Shown here: positions 15,490-24,306 of the stretch, piece after piece
Position numbering within the stretch: position 1 is the first letter of the stretch
Layout: each line of letters begins with the position of its first letter
NCBI GenBank assembly: GCA_910588325.1
Contig: CAJUPP010000025.1
Span: 1 to 42,477 of the forward strand
Direction: 5' to 3'
Source of the DNA: an uncultured Hungatella sp.
GTDB taxonomy: Bacteria; Bacillota; Clostridia; Lachnospirales; Lachnospiraceae
Length of the DNA stretch: 42,477 bases
Translations under genes and position numbers: made by a program
The notes under the pieces: model-generated
Seen by the model: only the letters and a program-made list of their open reading frames with translations
What the model was told of the DNA's origin: nothing
Database searches by the model: none

Positions 15490-16746
15490 ATGCAAAATCT
15501 TCTTCTTTGTATTTCTCTTGCGTTGATTAGCGGGCTTCTTATGTCACGGCTGGCCAAAAAAGTAGGGCTGCCTGCCGTTACTGCCTATCTGCTTACCGGA
15601 CTTTTACTTGGTCCGTACTGCATTGGACGGCTGAGTCTTTCCGGAATCGGTTTTCATACCATGGAGGAAGTCAGCTCCTTAAGCATTATCTCGGATGCGG
15701 CTCTGGGTTTTATCGCATTCACCATTGGCAATGAATTCCGTCTGAACGACTTAAAAAGCATGGGACAAAAGGCAATCACTGTAGGTATCTTTCAGGCTGT
15801 GATCACTACCGCTTTGGTAGATGTGGTTTTAATACTTTTTCATCTGTGTTTTCCTTCGGCACTTTCTCTGTCCGCCGCCATTACGTTGGGAGCCATTGCC
15901 TCCGCTACCGCCCCTGCCGCCACTCTTATGGTGGTAAAGCAGTATCAGGCAGATGGACCTCTCACCAGACTTTTACTGATGGTAGTTGCGATCGATGATG
16001 CGGTGGGACTGATTTTGTTTGCCGCTTCCTTCGGTATTGCAAGCGTGATCGAACAGGGCACAATCAACCTGGTTACCATTGTGGTAGAGCCGCTTTTGGA
16101 AATCCTGCTGTCCCTTCTTCTGGGAACCATTACCGGATTTTTGCTGGATTGGAGCGAACGTTATTTCCATTCCCGCGCAAACCGAGTGTCAGTATCTGTG
16201 GCTTTCGTTCTTCTGACTGTGGGACTTTCCAAATCAGAATTTTATCTTGGGCCAGTACACTGCAGTTTTTCTCTTCTTCTGGTATGTATGATGACAGGCA
16301 CTATTTTCTGCAACATCTGCAAAACCTCCGGCGCTCTTATGGAACGTCTGGACCGATGGACCACGCCTCTGGCCGTCCTGTTTTTTGTTCTCTCCGGAGC
16401 CGAGCTGGATCTTAAGATTCTTGCCAATCCGGCAGCGCTTCTCATCGGTGCTCTGTTTATCATATCCCGTTCTGCCGGAAAGATTTTTGGCGCTTACGGA
16501 AGCTGTGCCCTCAGCGGTTATGATGAAAAAATCAAAAAGTATCTTGGGATCACTCTTTTGCCCCAGGCCGGAGTTGCGCTGGGAATGACCCTCACCGCCG
16601 CTTCCTTATCTGACGGCAGCATGGTCCGCAACGTGGTTCTCTTTTCCGTACTTATCTATGAGCTGGTAGGTCCGACTCTGACCAAAAAATCGCTTCTTGC
16701 TGCCGGGGAGATTGCTGCATCGGCAGTATCCGAAAAAGCCGGCTGA
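15490..16746 (+). CDS. Cation/proton antiporter, CPA2 family
   Basis: A 418-aa membrane protein with about 12 helices of the Na+/H+ exchanger fold (PF00999). The ATG at 15490 has AAAGGTGG 6 nt upstream. An upstream in-frame start would add 41 polar residues with no helix, so it is not preferred. Family marks are VTAYLLTGLLLGPY in helix 2, GAIASATAPAATL, and the ion-binding Asp pair in AIDDAVGLILFA (Asp169/Asp170). It ends with few cytoplasmic residues and lacks the TrkA-N/KTN domains of KefB-type proteins. It should exchange Na+ or K+ for H+ at the cell membrane; the ion cannot be told from sequence. It is a single gene converging on the kinase gene. Confidence 0.92.
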   Translation: MQNLLLCISLALISGLLMSRLAKKVGLPAVTAYLLTGLLLGPYCIGRLSLSGIGFHTMEEVSSLSIISDAALGFIAFTIGNEFRLNDLKSMGQKAITVGIFQAVITTALVDVVLILFHLCFPSALSLSAAITLGAIASATAPAATLMVVKQYQADGPLTRLLLMVVAIDDAVGLILFAASFGIASVIEQGTINLVTIVVEPLLEILLSLLLGTITGFLLDWSERYFHSRANRVSVSVAFVLLTVGLSKSEFYLGPVHCSFSLLLVCMMTGTIFCNICKTSGALMERLDRWTTPLAVLFFVLSGAELDLKILANPAALLIGALFIISRSAGKIFGAYGSCALSGYDEKIKKYLGITLLPQAGVALGMTLTAASLSDGSMVRNVVLFSVLIYELVGPTLTKKSLLAAGEIAASAVSEKAG

Positions 16747-16757
16747 GTTTCTTTCGC

Positions 16758-16819
16758 AAAAAATCCCTGCTTCAAACCAGGAGAAGAGAATCTCCTGGTT
16801 GTCAGCAAGGATTTTTTTG
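16758..16819. terminator. Bidirectional nested terminator
   Basis: Inner 10-bp stem AACCAGGAGA (16775-16784) and TCTCCTGGTT (16791-16800). This sits inside outer arms AAAAAATCC...TGCT and AGCAAGGATTTTTTT, which give a T-run on either strand. It ends both the antiporter gene and the convergent kinase gene; the kinase stop codon lies within the outer arm. Confidence 0.9.
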
Positions 16820-18241
16820 TCTTGGAAGCCAAAGTCCGGCGTCATAACCGCCCCCTGACCTCCTTATAAACTCCAGCTTTCCCCCATGAGCCCTGGCAAT
16901 CTGCTCTGTCAGGCGAAGCCCCATAATGTGTATGGGGCTCTCCGGATTTGCCATGTTGTCTACCACTTTTTCCGGGATTCCGCTTCCTGTATCTTCTACC
17001 AGGAAAACCAGAAAATCACTCTGCCGTTTAAGGCTGATTGTCACCTGGCATCCTTTCGGATTGTGGCGGATACTGTTTCCTAAAAGATTCCTTAAGGCGC
17101 GCATAACCAGCCCTTCATCCGCCTCTATCTGAATCTGTTCCATCTCATCATCCGTTATAATTTCGAATTCATATTCCCCGTCTTTTCCCGTCTCCAGGCC
17201 TTCGTTGTAAAAATCGCTTACACAGCTCCGAACCAGACAAGCCGGCAAAAATCTGCTTTTTTTCAGAGGCTGGGCCTGGTAGGCAAGTTTGGAAGTCAGA
17301 TTCAGATCTGCAATCAGCTGCCGGATAATCAGGCTCTGCCTGCGGATATTTTCTGCAAGCATACGATTTTCCACAGTCAATGATTCATCTTTCGCCAATC
17401 TGTCCGAATGCCCTACAATCAGGGAAAGCGGCGTTCGGATGTCATGGGAGACCCCTGCGATCCACTCCGTCCTGGCAAAATCTCTTCTGGCCAGGGCCTC
17501 ATTCTGAGACAAAAGAAGTCTGGAGGTCTCATTCAGTTTTCCGGCAAGCTCCCCGATGGTCCCCTTCTCTTTCAAATACACCGGCTTCTGGGCTGCCAAA
17601 TCTTCAATTCCCTGTGCAATGGGCCCCATAGAACCGTAAAACCGGTACCCAAAAAACAGAATAAACAGAATGATTACCAGCAGGTTAATCAGAACTACAA
17701 TTTTTCCATAGGCCGGAACATGCTTCACAAAGCCGGAAGAAATAAACAGGCTAAAACGGCTGATCAAGTTGGGGTCGCACCCAAATACCAAAAGCAAATC
17801 ACTGCTTATCAGTACCTTCACAGGATAGCCCTGTAGATACCATCTGGTGAACTTTGCCACATCCTGGATGGTGTACTGTTTTGGAATTTCCGGAGGAAGA
17901 TTCCACTGCCAGACAGTTTCTCCTTCCTGATTCAGCGCCATAGCCCAGACAAACTCCGATGTTTCCAGAGTTTGGTACCCCTTTTCAGACAGAACATACA
18001 GTTCTTGGGATATCGTCTTCCCATCTTTTGTCTCAATGCCTCCTGCCTTTGTTTTCCCAAGTTCTTCTCCGATTTGTTCCATCATCTCCAGAGACATTCT
18101 GGAATACCGTTTTACTCCTTCCTGCCCGGCAGTAAAATACAGAATCCCGGCAAGCAGGCAGCCATTGCTTACCAGAATAATCAAAATTATCAACCCCACC
18201 GTCAGAGAATACCGGCGGATAATCCGAAACAAACTTCTCAT
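16802..18241 (-). CDS. Sensor histidine kinase of peptide-defence module
   Basis: A 479-aa membrane kinase. The ATG at 18241 is 5 nt past the regulator's stop, with AAGGAG overlapping that stop, so translation is coupled. The first helix (about 11-38) is followed by an extracytoplasmic sensor of about 120 residues and a second helix (about 165-190, VVLINLLVIILFILFF). Then come a HAMP-like linker, HisKA with the phospho-acceptor in GVSHDIRTPLSLI, and HATPase with NLLGNSIRHNP, EDTGSGIP and GLRLTEQIARAHGG. The architecture and neighbours resemble CprK/NisK-type sensors of cationic antimicrobial peptides (family knowledge); the ligand is inferred. Confidence 0.93.
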   Translation of the reverse strand: MRSLFRIIRRYSLTVGLIILIILVSNGCLLAGILYFTAGQEGVKRYSRMSLEMMEQIGEELGKTKAGGIETKDGKTISQELYVLSEKGYQTLETSEFVWAMALNQEGETVWQWNLPPEIPKQYTIQDVAKFTRWYLQGYPVKVLISSDLLLVFGCDPNLISRFSLFISSGFVKHVPAYGKIVVLINLLVIILFILFFGYRFYGSMGPIAQGIEDLAAQKPVYLKEKGTIGELAGKLNETSRLLLSQNEALARRDFARTEWIAGVSHDIRTPLSLIVGHSDRLAKDESLTVENRMLAENIRRQSLIIRQLIADLNLTSKLAYQAQPLKKSRFLPACLVRSCVSDFYNEGLETGKDGEYEFEIITDDEMEQIQIEADEGLVMRALRNLLGNSIRHNPKGCQVTISLKRQSDFLVFLVEDTGSGIPEKVVDNMANPESPIHIMGLRLTEQIARAHGGKLEFIRRSGGGYDAGLWLPRQKNPC

Positions 18242-18246
18242 AATCT

Positions 18247-18954
18247 TTACTCCTTTGCCAGCCGATATCCCATTCCTCTTGCCGTCAAAAGCCATCTTGG
18301 ATGGGACGGATCCTCTTCTATCTTTTCCCGCAGATGCCGGATGTGTACCATCAGCGTATTTTCATATCCATAATAGGAATCTCCCCAGACGGTACTGCAC
18401 AGGGCGTCAAAGGTCACGATCCTGCCCCGGTTCTGATACAGCTTATTAAGCAGCATCAGCTCCTTGGCCGTCATGGGAATTTCTTTTGTCCCCCACCTTA
18501 CCACTGCCCTTTCAGGCATAATTTCCCTCTCACCTATCCGGTAACTGGTCTCCCGCTCTGCCTCTTCCTCTGTTGTATGATACGTTCTTTTTAAGATGGC
18601 CCTGATGCGAAGCACCAGCTCCTCCGGAAGAAACGGTTTTGTCATATAATCATCCGCTCCCAGCCCAAGACCGAACAGCCGGTCCTCATCCTCGTCCTTT
18701 GCAGACAGGAAGAGAATCGGCACATTGGCTTTCTTTCGGATTCTTTGAAACAGGGAAAATCCGTCCTCCCCCGGAAGCATAATATCCAGAATTATCAAGT
18801 CCGGCTGTTCTTTAAGAAATAGTTTCATTGCCTGCCCAGCATGCTCTGCCAAAATAATGTGGGAATAACCGCTGTCTGTTAAAATACCCTCTATCAGGTT
18901 TAAGATTTCCTTATTGTCATCTACTGCCATGATTTTCCGCTCATATACTTCCAT
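18247..18954 (-). CDS. OmpR-family response regulator of peptide-defence module
   Basis: A 235-aa regulator. The ATG at 18954 has GGGGAGG 7 nt upstream. The receiver domain (about 6-120) has the acidic pair in MAVDDNKE, phospho-acceptor Asp57 (LIILDIMLPGEDG) and Lys in MTKPFLPEEL. The C-terminal winged helix (about 140-235) shows MTAKELMLLNKLYQNRGR and ENTLMVHIRHLREKIEEDP, typical DNA-binding elements. It is followed by its kinase and is divergent from the LanFEG-type transporter. The four phased TAAG repeats in the shared 175-bp intergenic region are its probable binding sites (inference). Confidence 0.95.
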   Translation of the reverse strand: MEVYERKIMAVDDNKEILNLIEGILTDSGYSHIILAEHAGQAMKLFLKEQPDLIILDIMLPGEDGFSLFQRIRKKANVPILFLSAKDEDEDRLFGLGLGADDYMTKPFLPEELVLRIRAILKRTYHTTEEEAERETSYRIGEREIMPERAVVRWGTKEIPMTAKELMLLNKLYQNRGRIVTFDALCSTVWGDSYYGYENTLMVHIRHLREKIEEDPSHPRWLLTARGMGYRLAKE

Positions 18955-19040
18955 CCTGTGGCCTCCCCAATCTCTTACTTTTCTACTACTTAAACAGTAT
19001 AATCTTATCTTCCCCATTTTCCCAGCCCAAATGGCAAAAT

Positions 19041-19084
19041 TTAAGCTAAAAATAAGGTAAGCTTAAGCCTGATATAAGCCTGGG
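19041..19084 (+). promoter_or_regulatory. Four 11-bp phased repeats, probable regulator operator
   Basis: Four consecutive 11-mers start at 19041, 19052, 19063 and 19074, each beginning (T/A)TAAG: TTAAGCTAAAA, ATAAGGTAAGC, TTAAGCCTGAT, ATAAGCCTGGG. The exact 11-bp period places them on one DNA face, as in OmpR-family operators. A -10 TACAAT follows at 19089-19094 with no good -35, as expected for an activated promoter. Confidence 0.8.
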
Positions 19085-19129
19085 TATTTACAATAACAGA
19101 CAAAATTCATTCCACCAGGAGGTATTTTT

Positions 19130-20044
19130 ATGAAACCTGTGATTACTACAAACAATCTTACCAAACGATTTGGCTCAAAGACCATTGTAGACCGGCTGGA
19201 TTTGTCGGTTCCAGACGGCAGCATTTACGGCTTTTTAGGCCCCAACGGTGCCGGAAAATCCACCACCATCAAACTTCTTCTGGGACTGGTAAAGCCTACA
19301 GGGGGAACCATGAGACTGCTGGACAAAGAAATGAACGAGAAAAACCGGCTTGCGGTTCTGTCCCAGACCGGCTCTCTCATCGAGGCGCCGGCTTATTACG
19401 GGCACTTAAGCGGCCAGGAAAATCTTAAAATAATCTGCACCCTAAAAAATGTTCCGGATTCAGAGATTGACCGGGTGCTTGCTATCGTGCGGATGGAAGG
19501 CCAGAAACATAAAAAAGTCCGCCATTATTCTCTGGGCATGAAGCAGCGCCTCGGACTGGCCGCCGCATTGATTGGCAATCCAAGGCTCCTTCTTTTAGAT
19601 GAACCTACCAACGGCCTTGACCCTGCCGGTATTCAGGAAATGAGAGAGCTTATCTGCTCTCTTCCAACTCAGTACGGAATCACGGTCCTGGTCTCCAGCC
19701 ATCTCCTAAGTGAGATAGACCAGATGGCGACTCATGTGGGAATTATTGACAAGGGACAGCTTATCTTCCAGGATACTCTCTCTCGTCTCCATGAACACAG
19801 TAGGTCCAGACTTTTGCTCTCCACGGACAATGACGAACAGGCCATAAAAGTATTGAAAGAACAAGGGATTCCCTGGGAGTTTAATAAAGGAAAACTATTT
19901 CTGCCGTTTCGGGAAGATACCATGGTAATAAATGCCGTATCTTCCCTGGTAAACTCCGGTATCGGTATACTGCGTTTAAATGAACAGCAGATGAGTCTGG
20001 AAGATATCTTTCTTCATCTGACAGGAAAGAAGGTGAGTCTATGA
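19130..20044 (+). CDS. ABC transporter ATPase, lantibiotic-protection (LanF) type
   Basis: A 304-aa ATP-binding subunit. AGGAGG lies 7 nt before the ATG. It has Walker A GPNGAGKSTT, Q-loop region LSQTGSLIEAPAYYG, signature YSLGMKQRLGLA, Walker B LLLLDEPTNGLDP and the H-loop VSSHLLSEID. The roughly 80-residue C-terminal extension ends in LEDIFLHLTGKK, typical of the BcrA/LanF group. It drives two ABC-2 permeases encoded directly downstream (ATGA overlap). Homologous systems expel lantibiotics or bacitracin-like peptides from the membrane. With the divergent two-component pair the set resembles CprABC of Clostridioides difficile. No lantibiotic biosynthesis gene is near, so defence rather than producer immunity is likely. 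Confidence 0.94.
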   Translation: MKPVITTNNLTKRFGSKTIVDRLDLSVPDGSIYGFLGPNGAGKSTTIKLLLGLVKPTGGTMRLLDKEMNEKNRLAVLSQTGSLIEAPAYYGHLSGQENLKIICTLKNVPDSEIDRVLAIVRMEGQKHKKVRHYSLGMKQRLGLAAALIGNPRLLLLDEPTNGLDPAGIQEMRELICSLPTQYGITVLVSSHLLSEIDQMATHVGIIDKGQLIFQDTLSRLHEHSRSRLLLSTDNDEQAIKVLKEQGIPWEFNKGKLFLPFREDTMVINAVSSLVNSGIGILRLNEQQMSLEDIFLHLTGKKVSL

Positions 20045-20811
20045 TTTCCCTGTTCTCATTTGCCAGGCAATTACAGGCAGAGCGCAGGAAAGGGTGCAGA
20101 CGCCATCTCATACTGCTTCCCCTGCTGTTCCTTTCCTTCCAGATTCTCTGGGGGTTCTGGCAGTTATCACATGCCTCAGAGGAAGAACTGCGCACCGGCT
20201 ATGTCCTTCTGTTCCATCATCTTCCCATCATGAACACCCTTCTTCTGCCTATGATGGTTTCCGTGACAGCAAGCAGGCTCTGCGATATGGAAATCAAGGG
20301 AGATACCTTAAAACTTCTGTATACCATGGAGAAACCGGCCACATTTTTTGACTGTAAATATCTGGCAGGGCTTTGGTATCTTTTGCTTTTCACTCTGGGT
20401 CAGGGGCTTATGATTCTGGCCTTTGGACAGATCTGTCACTTTGAGGATGCGCTAAAATGGCCAATGCTTTTTTGGCATCTGGCTGTAACCATATCCGTAA
20501 GTTCTGTGCTGCTTTCCTTTCAGCAGACACTTTCCCTGCTGTCAGCCAGCCAGCTTTTTCCCCTTTTTACAGGGCTTGCCGGATGCTTTTTAGGACTGTT
20601 CTCCCTGTTCTTTCCCCAAAAAATTGCCAGATTCTTTATCTGGGGATATTATTCGGCTTTTCCCGTTGCCTCCATGGACTGGGATGCCTCTACCCGGATT
20701 TCACATTACTATGAGGTTCCTTTTCCTTTGACGGATTTTCTTTTGTTCCTCATAGCCGCAGCCGCTGTCTATCAGCTGTGCAAATCTATTATCGTAAGAA
20801 AGGAAGTGTGA
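20041..20811 (+). CDS. ABC-2 permease, lantibiotic-protection (LanE) type
   Basis: A 256-aa membrane subunit with about six helices. It begins by ATGA overlap with the ATPase gene. The N-terminus (SLFSFARQLQAERRKGCRRH) is basic and cytoplasmic, a feature of LanE/MutE-type permeases. The motif CDMEIKGDTLKLLYTMEKP follows helix 2 and matches the conserved cytoplasmic loop of this family, where ATPase contact is expected. Polar residues are sparse in the rest. It forms the pore with the next gene product. The family call rests on gene order, size and that loop. Confidence 0.88.
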   Translation: MISLFSFARQLQAERRKGCRRHLILLPLLFLSFQILWGFWQLSHASEEELRTGYVLLFHHLPIMNTLLLPMMVSVTASRLCDMEIKGDTLKLLYTMEKPATFFDCKYLAGLWYLLLFTLGQGLMILAFGQICHFEDALKWPMLFWHLAVTISVSSVLLSFQQTLSLLSASQLFPLFTGLAGCFLGLFSLFFPQKIARFFIWGYYSAFPVASMDWDASTRISHYYEVPFPLTDFLLFLIAAAAVYQLCKSIIVRKEV

Positions 20812-20813
20812 CC

Positions 20814-21548
20814 ATGATGCTGCTTCGCTGTATCAAATCGGAAAACTTAAAACTTCGGCATTCTCTCATCTTTCCTGCCTGCATTGTTATCCCCATCATT
20901 CCTGCCATTATGGGAACCTTTAATTATCTGCAGAACACAGGGATTTTAACGCAGCAGTGGTACTCCCTCTGGACTCAGCACACCCTGTTTTATGCCTGTT
21001 TCTTCTATGCCCCGCTGATTGCCCTCTACTGTTCTTATCTCTGGAGGCTGGAACACAGGAATAACAACTGGAATGTGATTATGACCGCCCCGGTCTCCAT
21101 CCCCTGCCTTTATCTGGGGAAGCTTGCAGTCATTATCCAGGTAACATTTATCACTCAGATGTGGGTGGGCATTCTGTATGTCATCTGCGGCAGGCTTATT
21201 GGGCTTTCTGGTTTTTGTCCTGTGGAAATCTTCTTCTGGCTTCTTCGCGGGACCATCGCCTCTATGGCAATCGGAGCCCTGCAGCTTCTTTTATCTATGG
21301 TGATTCGAAGCTTCTCCGTTCCCATTGGAATCGCCCTCATGGGAGGTGTTCTTGGAATGCTGCTTTTCAATAAAGGAATCGGATTTTACTGGCCCTACAG
21401 CCTGATGATTATGGGCATGAATTCTTCCAGGACTGAAGATGTCATAGCCGGAAATACCCTTCCTTTTCTTCTGTCCACATTGGTTTTCTTCTTCATCTTC
21501 TGCCTGACTGCCATACAGGTGTTGAAGGCCAGAGATGTTCATACGTGA
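20814..21548 (+). CDS. ABC-2 permease, lantibiotic-protection (LanG) type
   Basis: The second permease, about 245 aa from tandem ATGs at 20814/20817, with AAAGGA about 9 nt upstream and 2 nt after the stop of the first permease. It has about six helices. The cytoplasmic start is IKSENLKLRHS, and a loop WRLEHRNNNWNVIMTAPVS between helices 2 and 3 corresponds to the E/D-rich loop of LanG/MutG proteins. It completes the ATPase-permease-permease set of the peptide-export complex. A strong hairpin 24 nt after the stop ends the operon. Confidence 0.88.
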   Translation: MMLLRCIKSENLKLRHSLIFPACIVIPIIPAIMGTFNYLQNTGILTQQWYSLWTQHTLFYACFFYAPLIALYCSYLWRLEHRNNNWNVIMTAPVSIPCLYLGKLAVIIQVTFITQMWVGILYVICGRLIGLSGFCPVEIFFWLLRGTIASMAIGALQLLLSMVIRSFSVPIGIALMGGVLGMLLFNKGIGFYWPYSLMIMGMNSSRTEDVIAGNTLPFLLSTLVFFFIFCLTAIQVLKARDVHT

Positions 21549-21571
21549 ATGGTTTGCCTGCATAAAAGAAT

Positions 21572-21603
21572 GGGACTGTTGAACAATCACATTCAACAGT
21601 CCC
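21572..21603. terminator. Convergent-end hairpin
   Basis: A perfect 12-bp stem GGGACTGTTGAA (21572-21583) and TTCAACAGTCCC (21592-21603) with an 8-nt loop. It lies between the transporter operon and the convergent 149-aa gene. There is no T-run on either side, so its efficiency as an intrinsic terminator is uncertain. Confidence 0.65.
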
Positions 21604-21632
21604 CAAATAGCCTCCCTGTATATTTGTCCTCC

Positions 21633-22082
21633 CTATACGGAAACCGAAAACTCCCCGCCCTGTTCCATCATGACTGTTTCACCTGTTTTGGTATAGGTTA
21701 CAGGCTGAGAACCTGTATGTTCCAAACCTGCACTGTCTTTTAACAATGCCTTACCTTCCTCACTGATTTCCACAGTATCTGTATCCGTATCCGCATCTTC
21801 ATTTCTGCTTTCATCAATCCCCTCTTTTGGCTTCTCCTGGGCTTCCTTAGCTTCCCTAACAGCCTTTTCATGTGTTTCGGCGGCGTCTATTTTCATTCCT
21901 TCATCGGCTTTTTCCTTATATTCCTCTGCCTTGTCCGCACATTCGCCGGCATAACCCATTGCCCTCTTCATGGTTTCCGTATCGCCTCTGCCGCTGGCCT
22001 CCTGAAACACCCGCATGGGAGTATTCATCAGGCTTACGCTTGTGCTTGCTCCCATGAGACCTTCCATTGTCACTGCATTCAT
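21633..22082 (-). CDS. Charged coiled-coil protein of unknown function
   Basis: A 149-aa soluble protein I cannot assign. AAGGAGG lies 7 nt before the ATG. Residues 1-28 are mildly hydrophobic and Met/Ser-rich (MEGLMGASTSVSLMNTP). Residues 30-95 are a strongly helical, Glu/Lys-rich segment (ADKAEEYKEKADEG, HEKAVREAKEAQEKPKEG). An Asp/Thr repeat (DADTDTDTV) precedes EISEEGKALLKDSAG. The end is beta-like (TKTGETVMMEQGGEFSVSV). There is no signal peptide or Cys. It follows the Agr-like kinase by 58 nt on the same strand and has no clear promoter of its own, so it is probably the third gene of that operon and a candidate output or accessory factor (inference). Confidence 0.75.
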   Translation of the reverse strand: MNAVTMEGLMGASTSVSLMNTPMRVFQEASGRGDTETMKRAMGYAGECADKAEEYKEKADEGMKIDAAETHEKAVREAKEAQEKPKEGIDESRNEDADTDTDTVEISEEGKALLKDSAGLEHTGSQPVTYTKTGETVMMEQGGEFSVSV

Positions 22083-22140
22083 GATTTTGCCTCCTTTTTA
22101 TTTGCTTTCAATTGTTCTTTCGGCAAGATAAATACAGGAA

Positions 22141-23532
22141 TTAGCTTCTTGTTTCAAACAGACTGTTTGGTGTCATGTACGGTATTAAAACCGAAATCTC
22201 AAAGATGCCGTTATTCATTTCAATATTCAATGTTCCCTGATAATTATGTATTACATCATTGACATTCAGCAGACCGATGCCGTGTTCCCGGGGGATCCCC
22301 TTTTTCGTAAAGTTGTTTTTTAAGCTGTTTTTCCATTCCTCCCCTGGATTCATACTGTTTTTTATTTCAAGAAGAAAACACTTCTTTACTGCCTTTGCCT
22401 TAATACTGACAAAACAATCGCTGCCCTCTTCCATTCTTCCACAGGCTTCTAACGCATTATCCAGCAAATTACCAAACAATATACACAATTCAAACTCATG
22501 GATACCCCACATTTTTGGTATCTGCACATCACATTCCCACTTAATATGTTCCCTTTCCGCTTGTTTTTTCTTCTGGTACAACAGTGCATCCACTGCCTTA
22601 TTTCCGGTTATATCCCCGTTTGTCACCCAAAGCGTATCCTCCATATGCTCAAGATAGCTTTCTACCTTCTCCCACTCTTTCCCCCGGGCCAGCCCTGTCA
22701 GAGCAATCACATGATTTTTCATGTCATGTCTTAACCGCTCCGACTGTCTGTAGTGTTCCTCCAGCATTTTATAGATTGCAATCTGCCAATGATACCGGCT
22801 GTTCCTTTCCTGTTCCAGATAAATCCGATCCATTCCAAACACATAGACTCCTGCCGCGAACATGGATAACCCCGTCAGCACACAGCTTCCCATGTAGCTG
22901 AAGATCTGGTCGTAGTATAGCCCCATATCACTCCTGCCCTTAACCATAATCCCGTTGCTTGCACCCCAGCCGGCCACATCAATCAGCGCAATAAGCACAA
23001 ACAGCGGAACTGCCAAAATCACATACCATCTCCCGGGCTTTCCATAAAAAACGGATGTCAGATGCTTTGACAGCCAATATACAGCCACTGTCACCGCTGC
23101 AAGACTGAAGCAGGAAATCATACCAGCTTCCCATTCACTGACCAGAGGCTGGGAACTCTTTTTTATTGTATGCTGAACAATCAGGGTAATACATGCCAGA
23201 AACGCCCAGCAGAAATTTTCTGTCAAGGTTAAAACAGCAGTCAGTACAGAAGCCGCCAGAATTTTCTTCTCCCTGTCTGCCTGAAACAAAAGCAACACCA
23301 GGCCTATAAAGAATGAATGGTTTAGTATAAGAAAGAACATATAGGAAAAAGAATACCGCCTGTTTGCAACATTTAAAATCAGCCAGACGGTAAAAGAAAA
23401 TATTGCAAACAGGTTTTTATTTTTCCCCGGAGATTCTAAACATGTTTCACAAACCCCACCTGCCACCCATAAGTATACTGCATAGAACGGCGCTGTTATG
23501 AAAATATCCATGCAGTCCGAAAGCAGCCTCAT
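22141..23532 (-). CDS. Agr-like GHKL sensor histidine kinase
   Basis: A 463-aa kinase of the AgrC/ComD/VirS class. The N-terminal 215 residues contain about six or seven membrane helices and no large extracellular domain, the usual layout for peptide-pheromone receptors. The dimerisation helix carries the phospho-acceptor in RLRHDMKNHVIALTGL. The GHKL ATPase follows (LCILFGNLLDNALEAC for the N-box, REHGIGLLNVNDVI for the G-box). The gene overlaps its regulator by ATGA. No AgrB protease or AgrD precursor is present in the window, so the signal must be made elsewhere or the receptor senses something else. Confidence 0.92.
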   Translation of the reverse strand: MRLLSDCMDIFITAPFYAVYLWVAGGVCETCLESPGKNKNLFAIFSFTVWLILNVANRRYSFSYMFFLILNHSFFIGLVLLLFQADREKKILAASVLTAVLTLTENFCWAFLACITLIVQHTIKKSSQPLVSEWEAGMISCFSLAAVTVAVYWLSKHLTSVFYGKPGRWYVILAVPLFVLIALIDVAGWGASNGIMVKGRSDMGLYYDQIFSYMGSCVLTGLSMFAAGVYVFGMDRIYLEQERNSRYHWQIAIYKMLEEHYRQSERLRHDMKNHVIALTGLARGKEWEKVESYLEHMEDTLWVTNGDITGNKAVDALLYQKKKQAEREHIKWECDVQIPKMWGIHEFELCILFGNLLDNALEACGRMEEGSDCFVSIKAKAVKKCFLLEIKNSMNPGEEWKNSLKNNFTKKGIPREHGIGLLNVNDVIHNYQGTLNIEMNNGIFEISVLIPYMTPNSLFETRS

Positions 23533-24251
23533 AGAATCCCTCCGGTTTTTTGCATAAATTTAAGAATCTCCTGACAAAATTTCTCATATCTTCTTTTGGC
23601 TACTATTATATTTTCTCCATTTTCCAGAAAGATTTCCTGCCGGTTGTATCCGTCAACGTATTTCAAATTGATAAGGTAGCTTTTATGACACCGGAAAAAC
23701 CCTTTATCCTGCAGCTGAGCCTCCAACTCTCCAATCTGTTCATAGTACGAAAAAATCCCCTCTGTTCCATGAACGTCAACCATTCTTCCATTGATCTCAA
23801 AATAATAGATATCATCCAGAAACAGCTTTCTCTTTTGCCGCTCCCTGTTTAAAAGAATAAACTCCCGGGAGTAACTTTCCGTTTTCAAAATGGCCTTATG
23901 CAGGACATTTTTCAGTTTTTTGTCATCAACCGGTTTCAATAGATATTGGAAGGCCTCTACATCATAGGCATCAAACACATATTCTCTGCTGGAAGACATG
24001 AAAATAAGAATCTTGTCAGGTGCCTTCCTGTGTAAAATCTGTGCCGTCTTCATTCCGTCCGGATCGCTCATCATAATATCGAGAAAAATAATATCAAAAC
24101 TTTCCGATGCCTGAAGAAGTTCCCGGCCGCTTTGAAACTGGCGGAGGATGCAGGAACGTTTCATCTCTTCCAGAATCTCTTTGATTTTCCCCGCTATACG
24201 AAAACATGCCAGAACCTCATCATCACACACTGCTATGGAAAGCATTTTCAT
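23529..24251 (-). CDS. AgrA-like LytTR response regulator
   Basis: A 240-aa regulator (ATG at 24251; a GTG one codon upstream is possible). The receiver domain has CDDE near residue 10, the phospho-acceptor Asp in FLDIMMSDPDGMK (about residue 58) and LLKPVDDKKL. The C-terminal LytTR domain (about 135-235) shows DIYYFEINGRMVDVHG, GFFRCHKSYLINLKYV and ENIIVAKRRYEKF, the DNA-contacting beta-strand pattern. It precedes and overlaps its kinase. A double LytTR-type site 56 nt upstream (24307-24336) suggests autoregulation. Confidence 0.95.
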   Translation of the reverse strand: MKMLSIAVCDDEVLACFRIAGKIKEILEEMKRSCILRQFQSGRELLQASESFDIIFLDIMMSDPDGMKTAQILHRKAPDKILIFMSSSREYVFDAYDVEAFQYLLKPVDDKKLKNVLHKAILKTESYSREFILLNRERQKRKLFLDDIYYFEINGRMVDVHGTEGIFSYYEQIGELEAQLQDKGFFRCHKSYLINLKYVDGYNRQEIFLENGENIIVAKRRYEKFCQEILKFMQKTGGIL

Positions 24252-24306
24252 CACCTGCCTTACTTTAAATATATCGGCAGAAATGTCCCATATATATTGC
24301 TAATGA

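Noticed and set aside
20041..21548. LanE/LanG permeases as part of a lantibiotic producer cluster
   Set aside because: No precursor peptide, LanB/LanC/LanM or LanT gene lies within several kilobases on either side.
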